Positions 36,186 to 45,461 of a stretch of DNA of 64,000 bases are shown piece by piece; positions within the stretch are counted from its first letter, which is position 1, and each line of letters starts with the position of its first letter. The stretch lies in assembly GCA_905221085.1 (NCBI GenBank), contig CAJNBT010000001.1:310001-374000 (forward strand), read 5' to 3'. Origin of the DNA: a bacterium. Lineage in GTDB: Bacteria > Bacillota > Bacilli > Lactobacillales > Streptococcaceae. The translations under genes and the position numbers were made by a program. The notes beneath the pieces are model-generated. The model was given only the letters and a program-made list of their open reading frames with translations, was not told the DNA's origin and searched no databases.

Positions 36186-37289
36186 TTATTTGACAACGAC
36201 TGTGTAATCGGTATTTTCTGTTATGAGATGCTCGGCTCTTTCCAAGTCTTGAGCGTTTTTAAATGAAATTTGTAGAATCCCGTGAATATCCTCACGGTTT
36301 TCTTCGTTTATATGGATGTTGACCAAGGAAGTTCCACGTAGTAGTTCCAAAATCCTCAAGATAACATCTTCTTCATCGGGAACATCGACATAGAGATCGT
36401 AAGAACTATCCACACCGCCACGCTTATGGATTTCCATGGCCTGACGTTGCTCACGTGCTTGATTGAAAAAGTTCCAAATCTGCTCCTCATCTCCCTTGCT
36501 GATGGCCTGACCAACCTCATCCAAACGCTCCTTGAAATCCTCGATTCGATCCAGAATGGTTTCACGATTAGATAAGAGAATGGAGGTCCACATACCTGGT
36601 TCACTCTCTGCAATCCGTGTCATATCTCGAAAACCACCGGCCGCAAAGCGCCTTGCCATCTCATGTTCTTGAGCATAGACCGCAGTCTGCTCCATGAGAC
36701 TGGAAGCCAGAATATGAGGAAAATGGCTAATCTGAGAAGTCACACGATCATGCTCCTTGGCATCAATCTCGATAAAACGAGCATGAAGCCCTGAAAGCAG
36801 ATCCTTCATTTCCTTAAGCGTGTCCTGACTTGTCAGGCTTGAAGGTGTAAAGATATAATAGGCATTTTCAAAAAGATTGACATCCGCAGAAGCAGCCCCT
36901 GTCTTGTGACTACCAGCCATGGGATGAGCCCCGACAAAGCGAATAGATTTGCCAGCCAAATATTGCTCCGCCGCATCCACAATGGCTGACTTGGTCGAAC
37001 CAGCATCTGAGATAATCACGCCTTCTTTCAAGTCTAAGTTGGCCAATTCCTTAATGAAAGCAATGGTTTGTTTGATTGGCAAACTGAGTATGATGATATC
37101 TGCCAAAGGAGCAAAACTGGCAAAATCATCCGTTGCACGGTCAATCATGCCTTCTTTCAATGCAATATCTCTCGAAGCTTGACTGCGATTATAACCTAAA
37201 ATTTCATAATCTGGATGATCGCGTTTAATACCAAGGGCCATAGAGGCACCAATCAAACCAAGACCTGCGATATAGACTGTTTTTGCCAT
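36186..37289 (-). CDS. tyrA: Prephenate dehydrogenase
   Basis: NAD-dependent conversion of prephenate to 4-hydroxyphenylpyruvate for tyrosine. It has 367 residues: a Rossmann N-terminus IAGLGLIGASMALG (residues 8-21), GAHPMAGSHKTG (near 130) with the catalytic His region, SHFPHILASSLME helices, and a C-terminal ACT domain (~295-365, LRILELLRGTSLVNIHI) for feedback control. It is followed by the broken gene 10 bp downstream, and preceded by aroC with a 9-bp gap. Confidence 0.95.
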   Translation of the reverse strand: MAKTVYIAGLGLIGASMALGIKRDHPDYEILGYNRSQASRDIALKEGMIDRATDDFASFAPLADIIILSLPIKQTIAFIKELANLDLKEGVIISDAGSTKSAIVDAAEQYLAGKSIRFVGAHPMAGSHKTGAASADVNLFENAYYIFTPSSLTSQDTLKEMKDLLSGLHARFIEIDAKEHDRVTSQISHFPHILASSLMEQTAVYAQEHEMARRFAAGGFRDMTRIAESEPGMWTSILLSNRETILDRIEDFKERLDEVGQAISKGDEEQIWNFFNQAREQRQAMEIHKRGGVDSSYDLYVDVPDEEDVILRILELLRGTSLVNIHINEENREDIHGILQISFKNAQDLERAEHLITENTDYTVVVK

Positions 37290-37298
37290 AGGAACTCC

Positions 37299-38465
37299 TT
37301 AATAGTTCTTTGTATAGTCTCGGTGTTTGGCCACCGCTTCTTTTAATTCCTCTAGATTATCTGATGAGAATTTTTCAAGAATTTCTTGTGCCAGAACCGT
37401 TGCCACAACAGCTTCCATGACCACACCTGCTGCTGGAAGAGCAGTCGGATCACTTCTCTCCACAGTTGCCTTGTAGGGTTCATGGGTTTCGATATCCACA
37501 CTCATGAGTGGTTTGTAGAGAGTAGGAATGGGTTTCATGACGCCACGAACAACGATGGGTTGCCCATTGGTCATACCACCTTCAAAGCCCCCAAGATTGT
37601 TAGTACGACGAGTATAGCCGTCTTCTTTAGACCAGAGAATTTCATCCATAACTTGGCTGCCTTTACGATAACCAGCTTCAAAGCCAAGACCAAATTCCAC
37701 CCCTTTAAAGGCATTGATAGAGACAACTGCTTGGGCCAATCGCGCATCCAATTTTCTGTCCCATTGGACATAGGAACCAAGACCAACTGGAACTCCTCCT
37801 ACGACTGTCTCCACAACTCCACCGATGGTATCACCGTCACGCTTGATTTGGTCAATATAATCCTTGATTTCCTGTTCTCTTTCTTGGTTGACAATAGAAA
37901 CTTCAGACTGGGCAGCTCTTTCCTTAATTTCAGCGACTGTTAGATTTTCAGGAACATCGATTTCCTTGCCACCAAAGACAACGACATGGTTGGCAATCTC
38001 CATATCCAGTTCAACCAAGAGGCGTTTGGCTACTGCCCCAACTGCCACCCGCATGGTGGTTTCACGGGCAGATGAGCGCTCCAAAGAATTTCTTAAATCA
38101 TCAAAGCGGTACTTGATACCCCCAACCAAGTCAGCATGACCTGGGCGAGGATGGGTGATTTTTCGTTTGCTTTTAAGTCGCTCTTCAATGTCTTCCGCAG
38201 ACATAATGTCCAGCCATTTTTGGTGGTCCTTATTGATGACATCCATGGTAATGGGAGCCCCTGTCGTCTTCCCGTGACGAACACCCGAAGTAAAGATAAC
38301 TTGATCACTCTCAATCTTCATACGACCACCACGACCGTAGCCACCCTGACGGCGTTTAAGGTCCCCATTAATATCCTCAGCTGTCAAAGGAAGTCCAGCT
38401 GGAAGTCCCTCAATGATAGCTGTCAGACGGGGGCCGTGTGATTCTCCTGCAGTTAAATATCTCAT
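37299..38465 (-). CDS. aroC: Chorismate synthase
   Basis: Last common step to aromatic amino acids: EPSP to chorismate, needing reduced FMN. It has 388 residues. [18 protein letters not shown] at the N-terminus (signature 1), [20 protein letters not shown] (near 130, signature 2) and [19 protein letters not shown] at the C-terminus (signature 3) are all intact. It lies between aroB and tyrA with short gaps. Confidence 0.96.
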   Translation of the reverse strand: MRYLTAGESHGPRLTAIIEGLPAGLPLTAEDINGDLKRRQGGYGRGGRMKIESDQVIFTSGVRHGKTTGAPITMDVINKDHQKWLDIMSAEDIEERLKSKRKITHPRPGHADLVGGIKYRFDDLRNSLERSSARETTMRVAVGAVAKRLLVELDMEIANHVVVFGGKEIDVPENLTVAEIKERAAQSEVSIVNQEREQEIKDYIDQIKRDGDTIGGVVETVVGGVPVGLGSYVQWDRKLDARLAQAVVSINAFKGVEFGLGFEAGYRKGSQVMDEILWSKEDGYTRRTNNLGGFEGGMTNGQPIVVRGVMKPIPTLYKPLMSVDIETHEPYKATVERSDPTALPAAGVVMEAVVATVLAQEILEKFSSDNLEELKEAVAKHRDYTKNY

Positions 38466-38474
38466 ACACTCTCC

Positions 38475-39542
38475 TTATTTTACCAAGTAGTCTTTCATCT
38501 CTTCCAGAGAAACTGGGTGGATGGTTGCAGAACCAAGCTCTGGCACCAAGACCAACTTCAAGGTATTACCACGCGCTTTCTTGTCATGAGTCAAAGCCTG
38601 ATAAAGCTTGTCAATATCCCAGCTCTCATAGTCAACAGGCAAGCCAAATTTCTGACACATCTCGGTGATAGATTGAGTAATACCAGTTGGCATGATACCC
38701 TTTTTCTCAGCAATCTTGGAAATCTGAACCATACCCATGGCCACAGCTTCTCCATGCATGACCTTGCCATAACCGGCCGTTGCTTCAATGGCATGACCAA
38801 TTGTGTGGCCAAAATTGAGGTAAAGGCGTACACCATTGTCCAGTTCATCCTCAACCACCATCTTGCGCTTGACCTGACAAGAATGTTCAATCAAGGTCTC
38901 TGCATGCTCCAAAATGCTCTCCACAGAACCATCCAGTTCCGTCAAAAGAGCCCACAGTTCTGGATCCTCAATCAAGCCATACTTGATAACCTCACCCATT
39001 CCTTCAATCAACTCTCTTTTCCCCAAGGTTTCAAGGACAAGCGGATCAATCAGAACCCCATCTGGTTGGGCAAAGGTCCCCACCATATTTTTAGCAAAAG
39101 GAGTATTAACACCCGTCTTTCCGCCGATAGACGAATCCACCTGGGCTGTCAAGCTAGTCGGAATCTGAACAAAGTGAATGCCTCGCATGTAGGTTGAGGC
39201 CACAAAGCCAGCCAAGTCCCCAACGACACCACCTCCGAGAGCCACGATCCCATCGCTACGAGTCAGTCCTTGCTTGACTAAAAATTCATAGACTTTCTGA
39301 ACAGTGGTTAAATTCTTTCGTTCTTCACCTTCTAAAAAGTCAAAAACAGCTACCTGAAAACCAGCATCTTCTAGGCTGAGTTTGACCTTCTCTGCATAGA
39401 GAGAGGCTACATGATTGTCTGTTACAATGACCACCTTCTGTGGTTGCCAGAGTTCTCGCAACCATTGACCAGCCTGAGCCAGACAGCCTTTTTCAATCTG
39501 AATATCATAAGGATGATGAGGAATATCGATTCTGATTTTCAT
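38475..39542 (-). CDS. aroB: 3-dehydroquinate synthase
   Basis: Cyclises DAHP to 3-dehydroquinate using NAD and a metal ion. It has 355 residues. [19 protein letters not shown] (near 103) binds [21 protein letters not shown] (near 130) is the active-site run, and [12 protein letters not shown] (near 245) supplies metal ligands. The GAGA-type ribosome site lies in the 18-bp gap after aroE. No DAHP synthase gene lies in the window. Confidence 0.96.
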   Translation of the reverse strand: MKIRIDIPHHPYDIQIEKGCLAQAGQWLRELWQPQKVVIVTDNHVASLYAEKVKLSLEDAGFQVAVFDFLEGEERKNLTTVQKVYEFLVKQGLTRSDGIVALGGGVVGDLAGFVASTYMRGIHFVQIPTSLTAQVDSSIGGKTGVNTPFAKNMVGTFAQPDGVLIDPLVLETLGKRELIEGMGEVIKYGLIEDPELWALLTELDGSVESILEHAETLIEHSCQVKRKMVVEDELDNGVRLYLNFGHTIGHAIEATAGYGKVMHGEAVAMGMVQISKIAEKKGIMPTGITQSITEMCQKFGLPVDYESWDIDKLYQALTHDKKARGNTLKLVLVPELGSATIHPVSLEEMKDYLVK

Positions 39543-39560
39543 AGGAGAATCTCCCTTTCT

Positions 39561-40415
39561 TTATTGGTATTTTTCTGTTAAAGACTGCCAAATCTCTTCT
39601 GTCGACATTTCCTTTCCTGTCCACAGTTGAAAAGCTTCTGCAGCTTGATAGAGCAACATTCCCAGACCATTGACCGCTGGATTGCCCTGACTTCTGGCCC
39701 ATCTCAAAAACGGAGTTTCAAAGGGTTGATAAATAATATCTGCCACCAAGAGAGTTTCTGATAAGCCTATGCTTTCAGGAACTGGAGAGGATTGACCATC
39801 CATCCCTACACTTGTCGCATTGACCAGTAAGTCCGACTCGGCAATCCTTGCTTGCAGTTCAGAAACATCTTCTAAAGCATACAAGTCCACCTTAAAGCCT
39901 GTCTGCTCCTGTAACTTATCTAGGTAAGGTCTTGTTTTTTCCATAGAAACGGAACGAACAAAGACCGAAATCTGACTGACACCATCCAAAATAGCTTGCG
40001 CCAAGATAGACTTAGCCGCACCACCTGCACCCAGCAGGGTCATCTTTTTACCTGAAATTGTAAAAGAAGGCAAGCTCTTAAAAAATCCCTTGCCATCTGT
40101 ATTATATCCAATTAAATTGCCATTCTCATTGACAACCGTATTAACCGCACCAATCAAGCGCGCCTCATCGCTCAATTCATCCAAATAAGGAATCACCTGC
40201 TCCTTATAGGGCATGGACAGGTTGATGCCAAACATCTGGTAGCGACGAATATTGGCTACTGTGACTTCCAAATCACCCGCTTCAATCTCCCAAGCCACGT
40301 AAACACCATTGGTAGCTGTCGCCTCAAAGGCACTATTGTGAATAAAAGGGGAAATAGAATGCTTAATAGGATTGGCAACAACGGCAGCTAAACGTGTATA
40401 GCCATCAAGCTTCAT
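39561..40415 (-). CDS. aroE: Shikimate dehydrogenase
   Basis: NADPH-dependent reduction of 3-dehydroshikimate to shikimate. It has 284 residues. The substrate pocket [13 protein letters not shown] is near residue 16, [12 protein letters not shown] holds the catalytic Lys near 69, NTDGKGF is near 105, and the NADP fold is [15 protein letters not shown] (near 127). Its start overlaps the end of aroD by 11 bp. Confidence 0.95.
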   Translation of the reverse strand: MKLDGYTRLAAVVANPIKHSISPFIHNSAFEATATNGVYVAWEIEAGDLEVTVANIRRYQMFGINLSMPYKEQVIPYLDELSDEARLIGAVNTVVNENGNLIGYNTDGKGFFKSLPSFTISGKKMTLLGAGGAAKSILAQAILDGVSQISVFVRSVSMEKTRPYLDKLQEQTGFKVDLYALEDVSELQARIAESDLLVNATSVGMDGQSSPVPESIGLSETLLVADIIYQPFETPFLRWARSQGNPAVNGLGMLLYQAAEAFQLWTGKEMSTEEIWQSLTEKYQ

Positions 40416-41082
40416 CTAAAATCTCCCTGATTTTTTTCATGTTAACTAGGGAAATCTGACCTGGGGCACTAGCCTCATCTAGACTAGCAAAAGACCAGCT
40501 AGAACCTGTCACATCCGCAGTGATACGAGAAACCTTGCCCACCTTACCCATAGAAATAGTTACATATTCCTGCTCAGGATTGAGGGTTTTAAAGCCTCGT
40601 GTATAGTTCATCAAGTCTAGCACATCCTGCTCCGTGTGAGCCATCACCGCAACCTTAACAAGTTTTGGATTTAAGCTCGTCAACTCTGACAAGATCTCCA
40701 TCATATTTTCAGGTGTTTCTTGGAAATTGTGGTAACTCAAAACGAGATTTGGGAAGTCCAGCATTTCCTCAAAAACATCCTTGTAGCTGTAGTACTCAAA
40801 ATCAATATAGTCTGGTTGATAGAGTTGCGCCACTTCCTTGATTAGATGGATATATTCTTCTGGAGAAAGGTCGATTTCTCCCCCTTCAGAGCGAGTTCGC
40901 AATGTGAAAACCAACTCACGGCCTGCGAATTTTTCAAAAATAGCTGGAGCCACCTGCAAAATTGCTTCCTTAGGCAGATAGTCAGCACGCCATTCAATGA
41001 TGTCGGCATCCAGATACCTCGTGGCATCCAGAGCCTGAGCTTCCTCTAAACTTCTTGGCATTACTGAAACGATTAATTTCAT
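40405..41082 (-). CDS. aroD: Type I 3-dehydroquinate dehydratase
   Basis: Dehydrates 3-dehydroquinate through a Schiff-base lysine. It has 225 residues. EWRADYL is near residue 31, [11 protein letters not shown] near 59, [13 protein letters not shown] (catalytic His region) near 115, and [17 protein letters not shown] (Schiff-base Lys) near 143. It overlaps the methyltransferase gene by 4 bp (ATGA) and aroE by 11 bp, so the aro block is translated as a continuation of that gene. Confidence 0.95.
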   Translation of the reverse strand: MKLIVSVMPRSLEEAQALDATRYLDADIIEWRADYLPKEAILQVAPAIFEKFAGRELVFTLRTRSEGGEIDLSPEEYIHLIKEVAQLYQPDYIDFEYYSYKDVFEEMLDFPNLVLSYHNFQETPENMMEILSELTSLNPKLVKVAVMAHTEQDVLDLMNYTRGFKTLNPEQEYVTISMGKVGKVSRITADVTGSSWSFASLDEASAPGQISLVNMKKIREILDEA

Positions 41083-42242
41083 TTACTAACCTTCATACTA
41101 ATCACCTTGAGGTAATTACTACTTTCATCTTTTTTATTATAGGCGAAATCTGCTGGAAGACCGTATTTGTTTAAAATTTGGTAACTTCTTCCTGCAAAGC
41201 CTTTATCAATTTGTTCTGTAAATTTCTGGCGGGAAACATTGGCAGCATTGGTACTGGCAATGATAATTCCTCCAGGATTTAAAATCTCAAGACTCTGGGA
41301 AATCAACTTGTGATAATTCCTGGCCACAGAGAACGTTTGTTTTTTGTTTCGAGCAAAGCTAGGCGGATCTAGGACAATCACATCATAGGTCAAGTTTTTT
41401 CGTTTAGCATACTTGAAATACTCAAAGACATCCATGACTATAAAACGATGGTCGTCTGTGCTGAGCCCATTTGCCTGAAAATGCGCTTCCGACAATTCTC
41501 GTGAACGTTTGGCTAGGTCAACAGAAGTTGTCTGGCTAGCTCCTCCCATGGCTGCAGCTACTGAAAATGCTGCTGTGTAGGAAAACATATTGAGCAAGGA
41601 TTTGCCCATAGCCAAACCATCGACCAGACTACCACGAACCTCATGCTGGTCTAGGAAAATCCCTGTCATCAAGCCATCATTCATAAAGACTTGATACAAG
41701 ACACCATTTTCTAGAACAGTGAAAAAGTCAGGTGCTTCTTGACCATAAACATGGGCTGATTCATAGTCCAAACCCTTAAAGCGAATCTTCTCATAGGCTC
41801 CTAACACCTCAGGAAAAACCTGTCTAAAGGCCTCTGAGATGATCTGACGAATCTGATAAACATAAGAGTTATACCAAGAAAAGACAGCATAGTCGCCATA
41901 AAGATCCACTGTCAGACCGCCAAAGTCATCTCCCTCTTGGTTGAAGAGACGAAAGGCAGTTGTCAAATCATCTTGATAGTAGGCTCTTCTCTTTTCTTTA
42001 GCTTGTCTAAACAGTGTTTCAAAGAAAGCTTGATTGAAGGTCACCTTATTTTTACTAACAAACCAGCCAAAGCCCTTGTTTTGCTGAGATAGGTAGGCAG
42101 TCCCAAGAAAGGTTCCTTCCTGACTCTGCACTTCTACTTCCTGATCCTTAAGATTGACATTCTCAAGATCGCTAGCTTCTAGTAAAACCAGACCTTTGGT
42201 AAGCTTTTTTTCAACTCGCTTACTGACTCTTATTCTATTCAT
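41079..42242 (-). CDS. RlmI/RlmK-type rRNA cytosine/guanine methyltransferase
   Basis: Class I SAM-dependent RNA methyltransferase (COG1092 type). It has 387 residues: an N-terminal PUA domain (~1-75, [18 protein letters not shown]), a central EEHEE-like domain, and a Rossmann methyltransferase with [19 protein letters not shown] (SAM motif I, near 214) and [14 protein letters not shown] (motif IV, near 293). ATG 42242 is chosen because the -10 box ends 7 nt upstream; an in-frame ATG at 42251 lies inside the -10. First gene of the aroDEBC-tyrA transcript, with a predicted leaderless start. Confidence 0.87.
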   Translation of the reverse strand: MNRIRVSKRVEKKLTKGLVLLEASDLENVNLKDQEVEVQSQEGTFLGTAYLSQQNKGFGWFVSKNKVTFNQAFFETLFRQAKEKRRAYYQDDLTTAFRLFNQEGDDFGGLTVDLYGDYAVFSWYNSYVYQIRQIISEAFRQVFPEVLGAYEKIRFKGLDYESAHVYGQEAPDFFTVLENGVLYQVFMNDGLMTGIFLDQHEVRGSLVDGLAMGKSLLNMFSYTAAFSVAAAMGGASQTTSVDLAKRSRELSEAHFQANGLSTDDHRFIVMDVFEYFKYAKRKNLTYDVIVLDPPSFARNKKQTFSVARNYHKLISQSLEILNPGGIIIASTNAANVSRQKFTEQIDKGFAGRSYQILNKYGLPADFAYNKKDESSNYLKVISMKVSK

Positions 42243-42249
42243 AACTACC

Positions 42250-42278
42250 ATTATATCAAATTTTTAGACAATTCTCAA
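42250..42278 (-). promoter_or_regulatory. Promoter of the methyltransferase-aro operon, predicted leaderless
   Basis: On the minus strand TTGAGA (42278-42273), a 17-bp spacer, TATAAT (42255-42250) with a TGA extension, 7 nt, then ATG 42242. No ribosome site is present. Confidence 0.75.
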
Positions 42279-42333
42279 AAAGAAACAACCCTTGCTTTTT
42301 TACTCTATTTTTAAAAAATGGTATACTGATACT

Positions 42334-42411
42334 AATTAAAAATTAGAAAGTAAATGTGTAAGAATCACAATAAAAGATGCTCTTCCATCATGGAGGAGCA
42401 TTCTTTTTATC
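42334..42411 (+). ncRNA. Candidate orphan small RNA
   Basis: An extended -10, TGGTATACT (42319-42327), with a weak TTTACT -35 (42299-42304) and a 17-bp spacer precedes a ~78-nt stretch. That stretch ends in a strong terminator: GATGCTCTTCCA / TGGAGGAGCATT with a 3-nt loop, then TTTTTAT (42376-42410). It has a second small hairpin, CTAATT/AATTAG, and no open frame with a ribosome site. It is divergent from the aro promoter, and the next gene is on the other strand, so the transcript would stand alone. It lacks a CiaR box. Confidence 0.5.
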
Positions 42412-42490
42412 AAAGAAAATCAAAGAGGAAACTAGCCTCAGGTTAACTGTGAGATTATAGGTAGAGAAGTTGTATCAGTAATATGTGGCT
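42412..42490 (+). repeat. Degenerate BOX element
   Basis: AAAATCAAAGAGGAAACTAG followed by CCTCAGGTT and TAGGTAGAGAAGTTGTATCAGTAA resembles decayed boxA plus boxB, compared with the intact BOX near 63588. Bases 42491-42586 of this 344-bp gene-free region are AT-rich with nothing I can assign. Confidence 0.5.
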
Positions 42491-42586
42491 GTCAAATTTA
42501 GTGACAAATATAGTAGAAGAAATATTAGGATATAAATCATCTTCAGCAGGTATCTGGAAAATTTGATTTTATAGAGAAGCTTTTTG

Positions 42587-42847
42587 TTACAAACTCAATA
42601 TACTATCAATAAATAATATTATAGAAGCAACAATAATTATCATTTCACCTATCTGCATAATCCTATTTCGAACTCTAAATATATTTTCTATCAAAAACAC
42701 TTGGATCACACACATTATAGGAATTAATGTTTTTGAAATTGAAAAATATCCAAATAAATAAACTATAAACAACAATAATAGAACTATGTTATATTTCTTA
42801 TTCAAAACATTCCTCCCTATATATTTTTGATTACCAATCTTAATCAT
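42587..42847 (-). CDS. Small hydrophobic membrane protein, unknown
   Basis: Not recognised. It has 86 residues: a basic N-terminus (MIKIGNQKYIGRNVLNKKYN) and three hydrophobic stretches (~20-38, ~42-58, ~66-84) predicting a small integral membrane protein. The upstream sequence has TTGACA and an extended -10 TGTTAGAAT only 10 nt before the ATG, and no clear ribosome site, so translation is unproven. It lies between the ABC exporter and the BOX remnant and is AT-rich. It could be a decayed fragment. Confidence 0.45.
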   Translation of the reverse strand: MIKIGNQKYIGRNVLNKKYNIVLLLLFIVYLFGYFSISKTLIPIMCVIQVFLIENIFRVRNRIMQIGEMIIIVASIILFIDSILSL

Positions 42848-42919
42848 TTACAACTACATTCTAACAAACTTTGAAAGTGTTTTGTCAAATGAGATTTATC
42901 AAGCAAGCGACCAACTATC

Positions 42920-44554
42920 TCATCTTTTTTCTATTTCTGTCAATATGCGTGACAGATAGTAATAATAGCCAAAAATAGCAAGAGCAAGCAAGAGGATAAG
43001 AGCCCCTACTCCCAAGCTAATGGCAAGGATAGAGGAGAGAGACCGAACCAAGAATAAGCTCCCTATTACAAGGGCCATTAAGATTGCACTATAAACCAAA
43101 ATCAAAACAATTGCTACTATACGATTTGAACGGTTCACCAAGTCCGTAATACTACTCCAATTGGTTGACAGATTTTTTACGTCCTTAAAGTAATTGTGGC
43201 AAGAAAGGATGACACTGGCAAGGGTCCAGACTACAAGAAGGTAAATCATCGAAAGGATGGGCAAGCCTAGATATAGAGAAAGACCAAGTAAAGTCAGAAC
43301 TGGTAAAAAGGACTGGACAGCATATATAATCCAAAATTTCACTTTCACATAACGAGCAAAGTCAAAGGGTAAACTCTTAAGAAAATCAACATTTTCCCTC
43401 TCCAAGGACAAGGCAATTGAATGCAGGCTGGTGATATTGTTATTGACAACTGCTATAAAGAGAGCTATAAAAAACAAGGGTAACCAGTATGGAGGATGAA
43501 TGTCTGGAACTATCTGAGAATCTCGGATGTTGGAAATCAGACCAATCATCATGAGATAAGGAAGGAAAGCACTTGTAAAAAGCACTGTAATCACGCCAGT
43601 TCCCTGTCCCAAGAGGGTGAGGTGGTAGCGTAAAACCATACGGAAAAAGCCCTTTTTAGTAGTTGAAAGCCCCTCCTTACTGCGACGTTCTTTTTTGACC
43701 TTCTCCTCACTATTAAGTAGGACCACATCATAAAAACGAGGCAAAACCTTCTTTTTGGTCAGGTAAAGCAAGAAAACAGTTAAAGCTATCCAAGCGAGCA
43801 GACCCAGTATGGCTTCTGTCGAAAAAGGCTCCACTGCTATTTTGTAAAAGATATGAAGAGGATAAAGGAGAAATGGAATGTCTCTAACTTTGTCAACAAT
43901 ACTTCCAAAAGTCGACTGTAGAAAGAGGACAAATATTAAAGGTATGAGAACTCCTATCCCAATCATCACATTGGCAAAAATATACTGATACTTTCTGAAG
44001 ACCCTAGTCTGAGCCAAGAAATGTACTGCCACTACCATCACTAAAGTAACAGAGACAAATAATAAGGCCAAGGACAGCAGCATCAAAGGCAAGCCCAGCC
44101 AAAGAGAAGGAGCTAGCCTAATATAGAGGACTAGAAAATAAGCTAGAATTGGTACAATTCCAGTTAGAGCTGGCAAAAGGACAGACAGTCCTTTTGCAAT
44201 TATAATCTCTGATTCTTTAAAGGCATAGGGTCTATACGATACCAAATCCTTACTCTCATAAAAGACATTGTAAAATGCAGTGAAAGAAGTTGAAAAGGCC
44301 AGCACCAGTAAAATAGTAACCATGCTACTAAAAAAACTTGGCCTTTCCTCAAAAGGAAAACGAAAGGCTATATTTATAAACATGAAAAGCATCAAGAGAC
44401 TGGAAAAAATGTAAGAACTGAGGACTCTAGCGGAAACATTTACTTTTTTTCCAGGATTTTTAGCTTGCTTCTTTCGTAGGTTAGCCAGATTAGCTTCTTG
44501 AGATGAATAGAGGATATTGATATCCACTAATTTTTTAATGACCTTGAGACGCAT
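42920..44554 (-). CDS. ABC exporter, membrane component
   Basis: A 544-residue multi-helix membrane protein (about 12 predicted helices) that pairs with the adjacent ATPase; substrate unknown. It has no recognised motifs beyond alternating hydrophobic blocks and a basic region KKERRSKEGLSTTKKG (near 295). ATG 44554 (MRLKVIKKLVDINIL) has a GAGGAGG ribosome site; the longer in-frame start at 44581 has none. It overlaps the ATPase gene by 20 bp. It could export a lipid, peptide or bacteriocin, but nothing nearby decides. Confidence 0.8.
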   Translation of the reverse strand: MRLKVIKKLVDINILYSSQEANLANLRKKQAKNPGKKVNVSARVLSSYIFSSLLMLFMFINIAFRFPFEERPSFFSSMVTILLVLAFSTSFTAFYNVFYESKDLVSYRPYAFKESEIIIAKGLSVLLPALTGIVPILAYFLVLYIRLAPSLWLGLPLMLLSLALLFVSVTLVMVVAVHFLAQTRVFRKYQYIFANVMIGIGVLIPLIFVLFLQSTFGSIVDKVRDIPFLLYPLHIFYKIAVEPFSTEAILGLLAWIALTVFLLYLTKKKVLPRFYDVVLLNSEEKVKKERRSKEGLSTTKKGFFRMVLRYHLTLLGQGTGVITVLFTSAFLPYLMMIGLISNIRDSQIVPDIHPPYWLPLFFIALFIAVVNNNITSLHSIALSLERENVDFLKSLPFDFARYVKVKFWIIYAVQSFLPVLTLLGLSLYLGLPILSMIYLLVVWTLASVILSCHNYFKDVKNLSTNWSSITDLVNRSNRIVAIVLILVYSAILMALVIGSLFLVRSLSSILAISLGVGALILLLALAIFGYYYYLSRILTEIEKR

Positions 44555-45284
44555 CTGAAACCTCCTCTTTTCTACCAGCAAGACTAAGGTATATACTTTC
44601 CAAAGACTGGTCTGGATGGTCTTTTCTCAAGTCCTCTACGCTACCACAATAAATCAAATGCCCCTTTTTCAAAATGGCAATCCGATCACAGACTTGCTCG
44701 GCTATCTCTAGGACATGAGTTGAAAACAAGACCGTCTTCCCTTTTTGTGCATGTTCCTTCATCATCTGCTTCAAATCAAAGGCAGCCTGGGGATCCAAAC
44801 CAGTCAAGGGTTCGTCCAAGACCCAAATATCAGGATCAGACAAGAGTGCCCCGATGACAAAGACTTTCTGACGCATTCCGTGAGAAAGAGTTTCAATGAC
44901 CTGATAGCGGTTTTCAGCAAAATCAAAAACACTCAATAGCCTATCTAGACTAGCTTCCAAGTCAGAACTGCTCAGATCATAGGATGAAGCAATTAATTCC
45001 CAAAATTCATTGGCTGTTAAACGCAAAAATAAGTCAGGCGAGTCTGCTACATAACCAATCTTTCGTTTAATAGCCAAGCGATTTTCCGATAACTCCTGAC
45101 CATCTACCAAAATACGACCACTGCTGGGCGAAATGATACTGACTAAGGATTTTATAGTGGTCGATTTTCCAGCACCATTATGGCCAATCAAGCCCATAAT
45201 CTCTCCATTTTCAATCTGCAAATTGAGATTGCTCAAGGCCTCTTTATCACCATACAACTTACTAACATTTTGAAATTCAATCAT
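44535..45284 (-). CDS. ABC exporter, ATP-binding protein
   Basis: ATPase of 249 residues. Walker A is GHNGAGKSTT (near residue 35), signature LSHGMRQKV (near 134), Walker B IWVLDEPLTGLD (near 157), and the H-loop FSTHVLEIAEQ. The signature SHGMRQ rather than SGGQ is usual for exporters of the EcsA/NatA type. It has a GAGAGGAG ribosome site. The promoter region carries a near-perfect cre site, and the gene is divergent from the amylase. Confidence 0.88.
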   Translation of the reverse strand: MIEFQNVSKLYGDKEALSNLNLQIENGEIMGLIGHNGAGKSTTIKSLVSIISPSSGRILVDGQELSENRLAIKRKIGYVADSPDLFLRLTANEFWELIASSYDLSSSDLEASLDRLLSVFDFAENRYQVIETLSHGMRQKVFVIGALLSDPDIWVLDEPLTGLDPQAAFDLKQMMKEHAQKGKTVLFSTHVLEIAEQVCDRIAILKKGHLIYCGSVEDLRKDHPDQSLESIYLSLAGRKEEVSDASQGH

Positions 45285-45321
45285 GAGAAATCTCCTCTCT
45301 TTATCTATGTAATTTACTATT

Positions 45322-45349
45322 ATTATAGCGCTTTCATTTTAAAAATCAA
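45322..45349 (-). promoter_or_regulatory. Promoter of the ABC exporter with cre-like site
   Basis: On the minus strand TTGATT (45349-45344), a 16-bp spacer, TATAAT (45327-45322). TGAAAGCGCTATAA (45336-45323) matches the cre consensus at all but one position and overlaps the -10. Confidence 0.6.
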
Positions 45350-45389
45350 CATTTTATATAAAATAGTCAAAAACTTATTATTCAGTATT

Positions 45390-45405
45390 ACGCAAACGTT
45401 TGCGT
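45390..45405 (+). promoter_or_regulatory. LacI-type operator at the amylase promoter
   Basis: ACGCAAACGTTTGCGT is a perfect 16-bp palindrome overlapping the -35 box. Its core GCAAACGTTTGC is the sort bound by MalR or a related LacI-family regulator. Confidence 0.75.
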
Positions 45406-45428
45406 TAAAAGATACTTTATGATAGAAT
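45400..45428 (+). promoter_or_regulatory. Alpha-amylase promoter
   Basis: TTGCGT (45400-45405), 17-bp spacer, TAGAAT (45423-45428) with a TGA extension. Confidence 0.7.
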
Positions 45429-45461
45429 AAAGAACAAGATTGACAAGTAAGAGGAAACATC

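Noticed and set aside
42299..42334. CiaR-regulated csRNA
   Set aside because: No TTTAAG-N5-TTTAAG box precedes the -10; the small RNA is kept only as a generic candidate.
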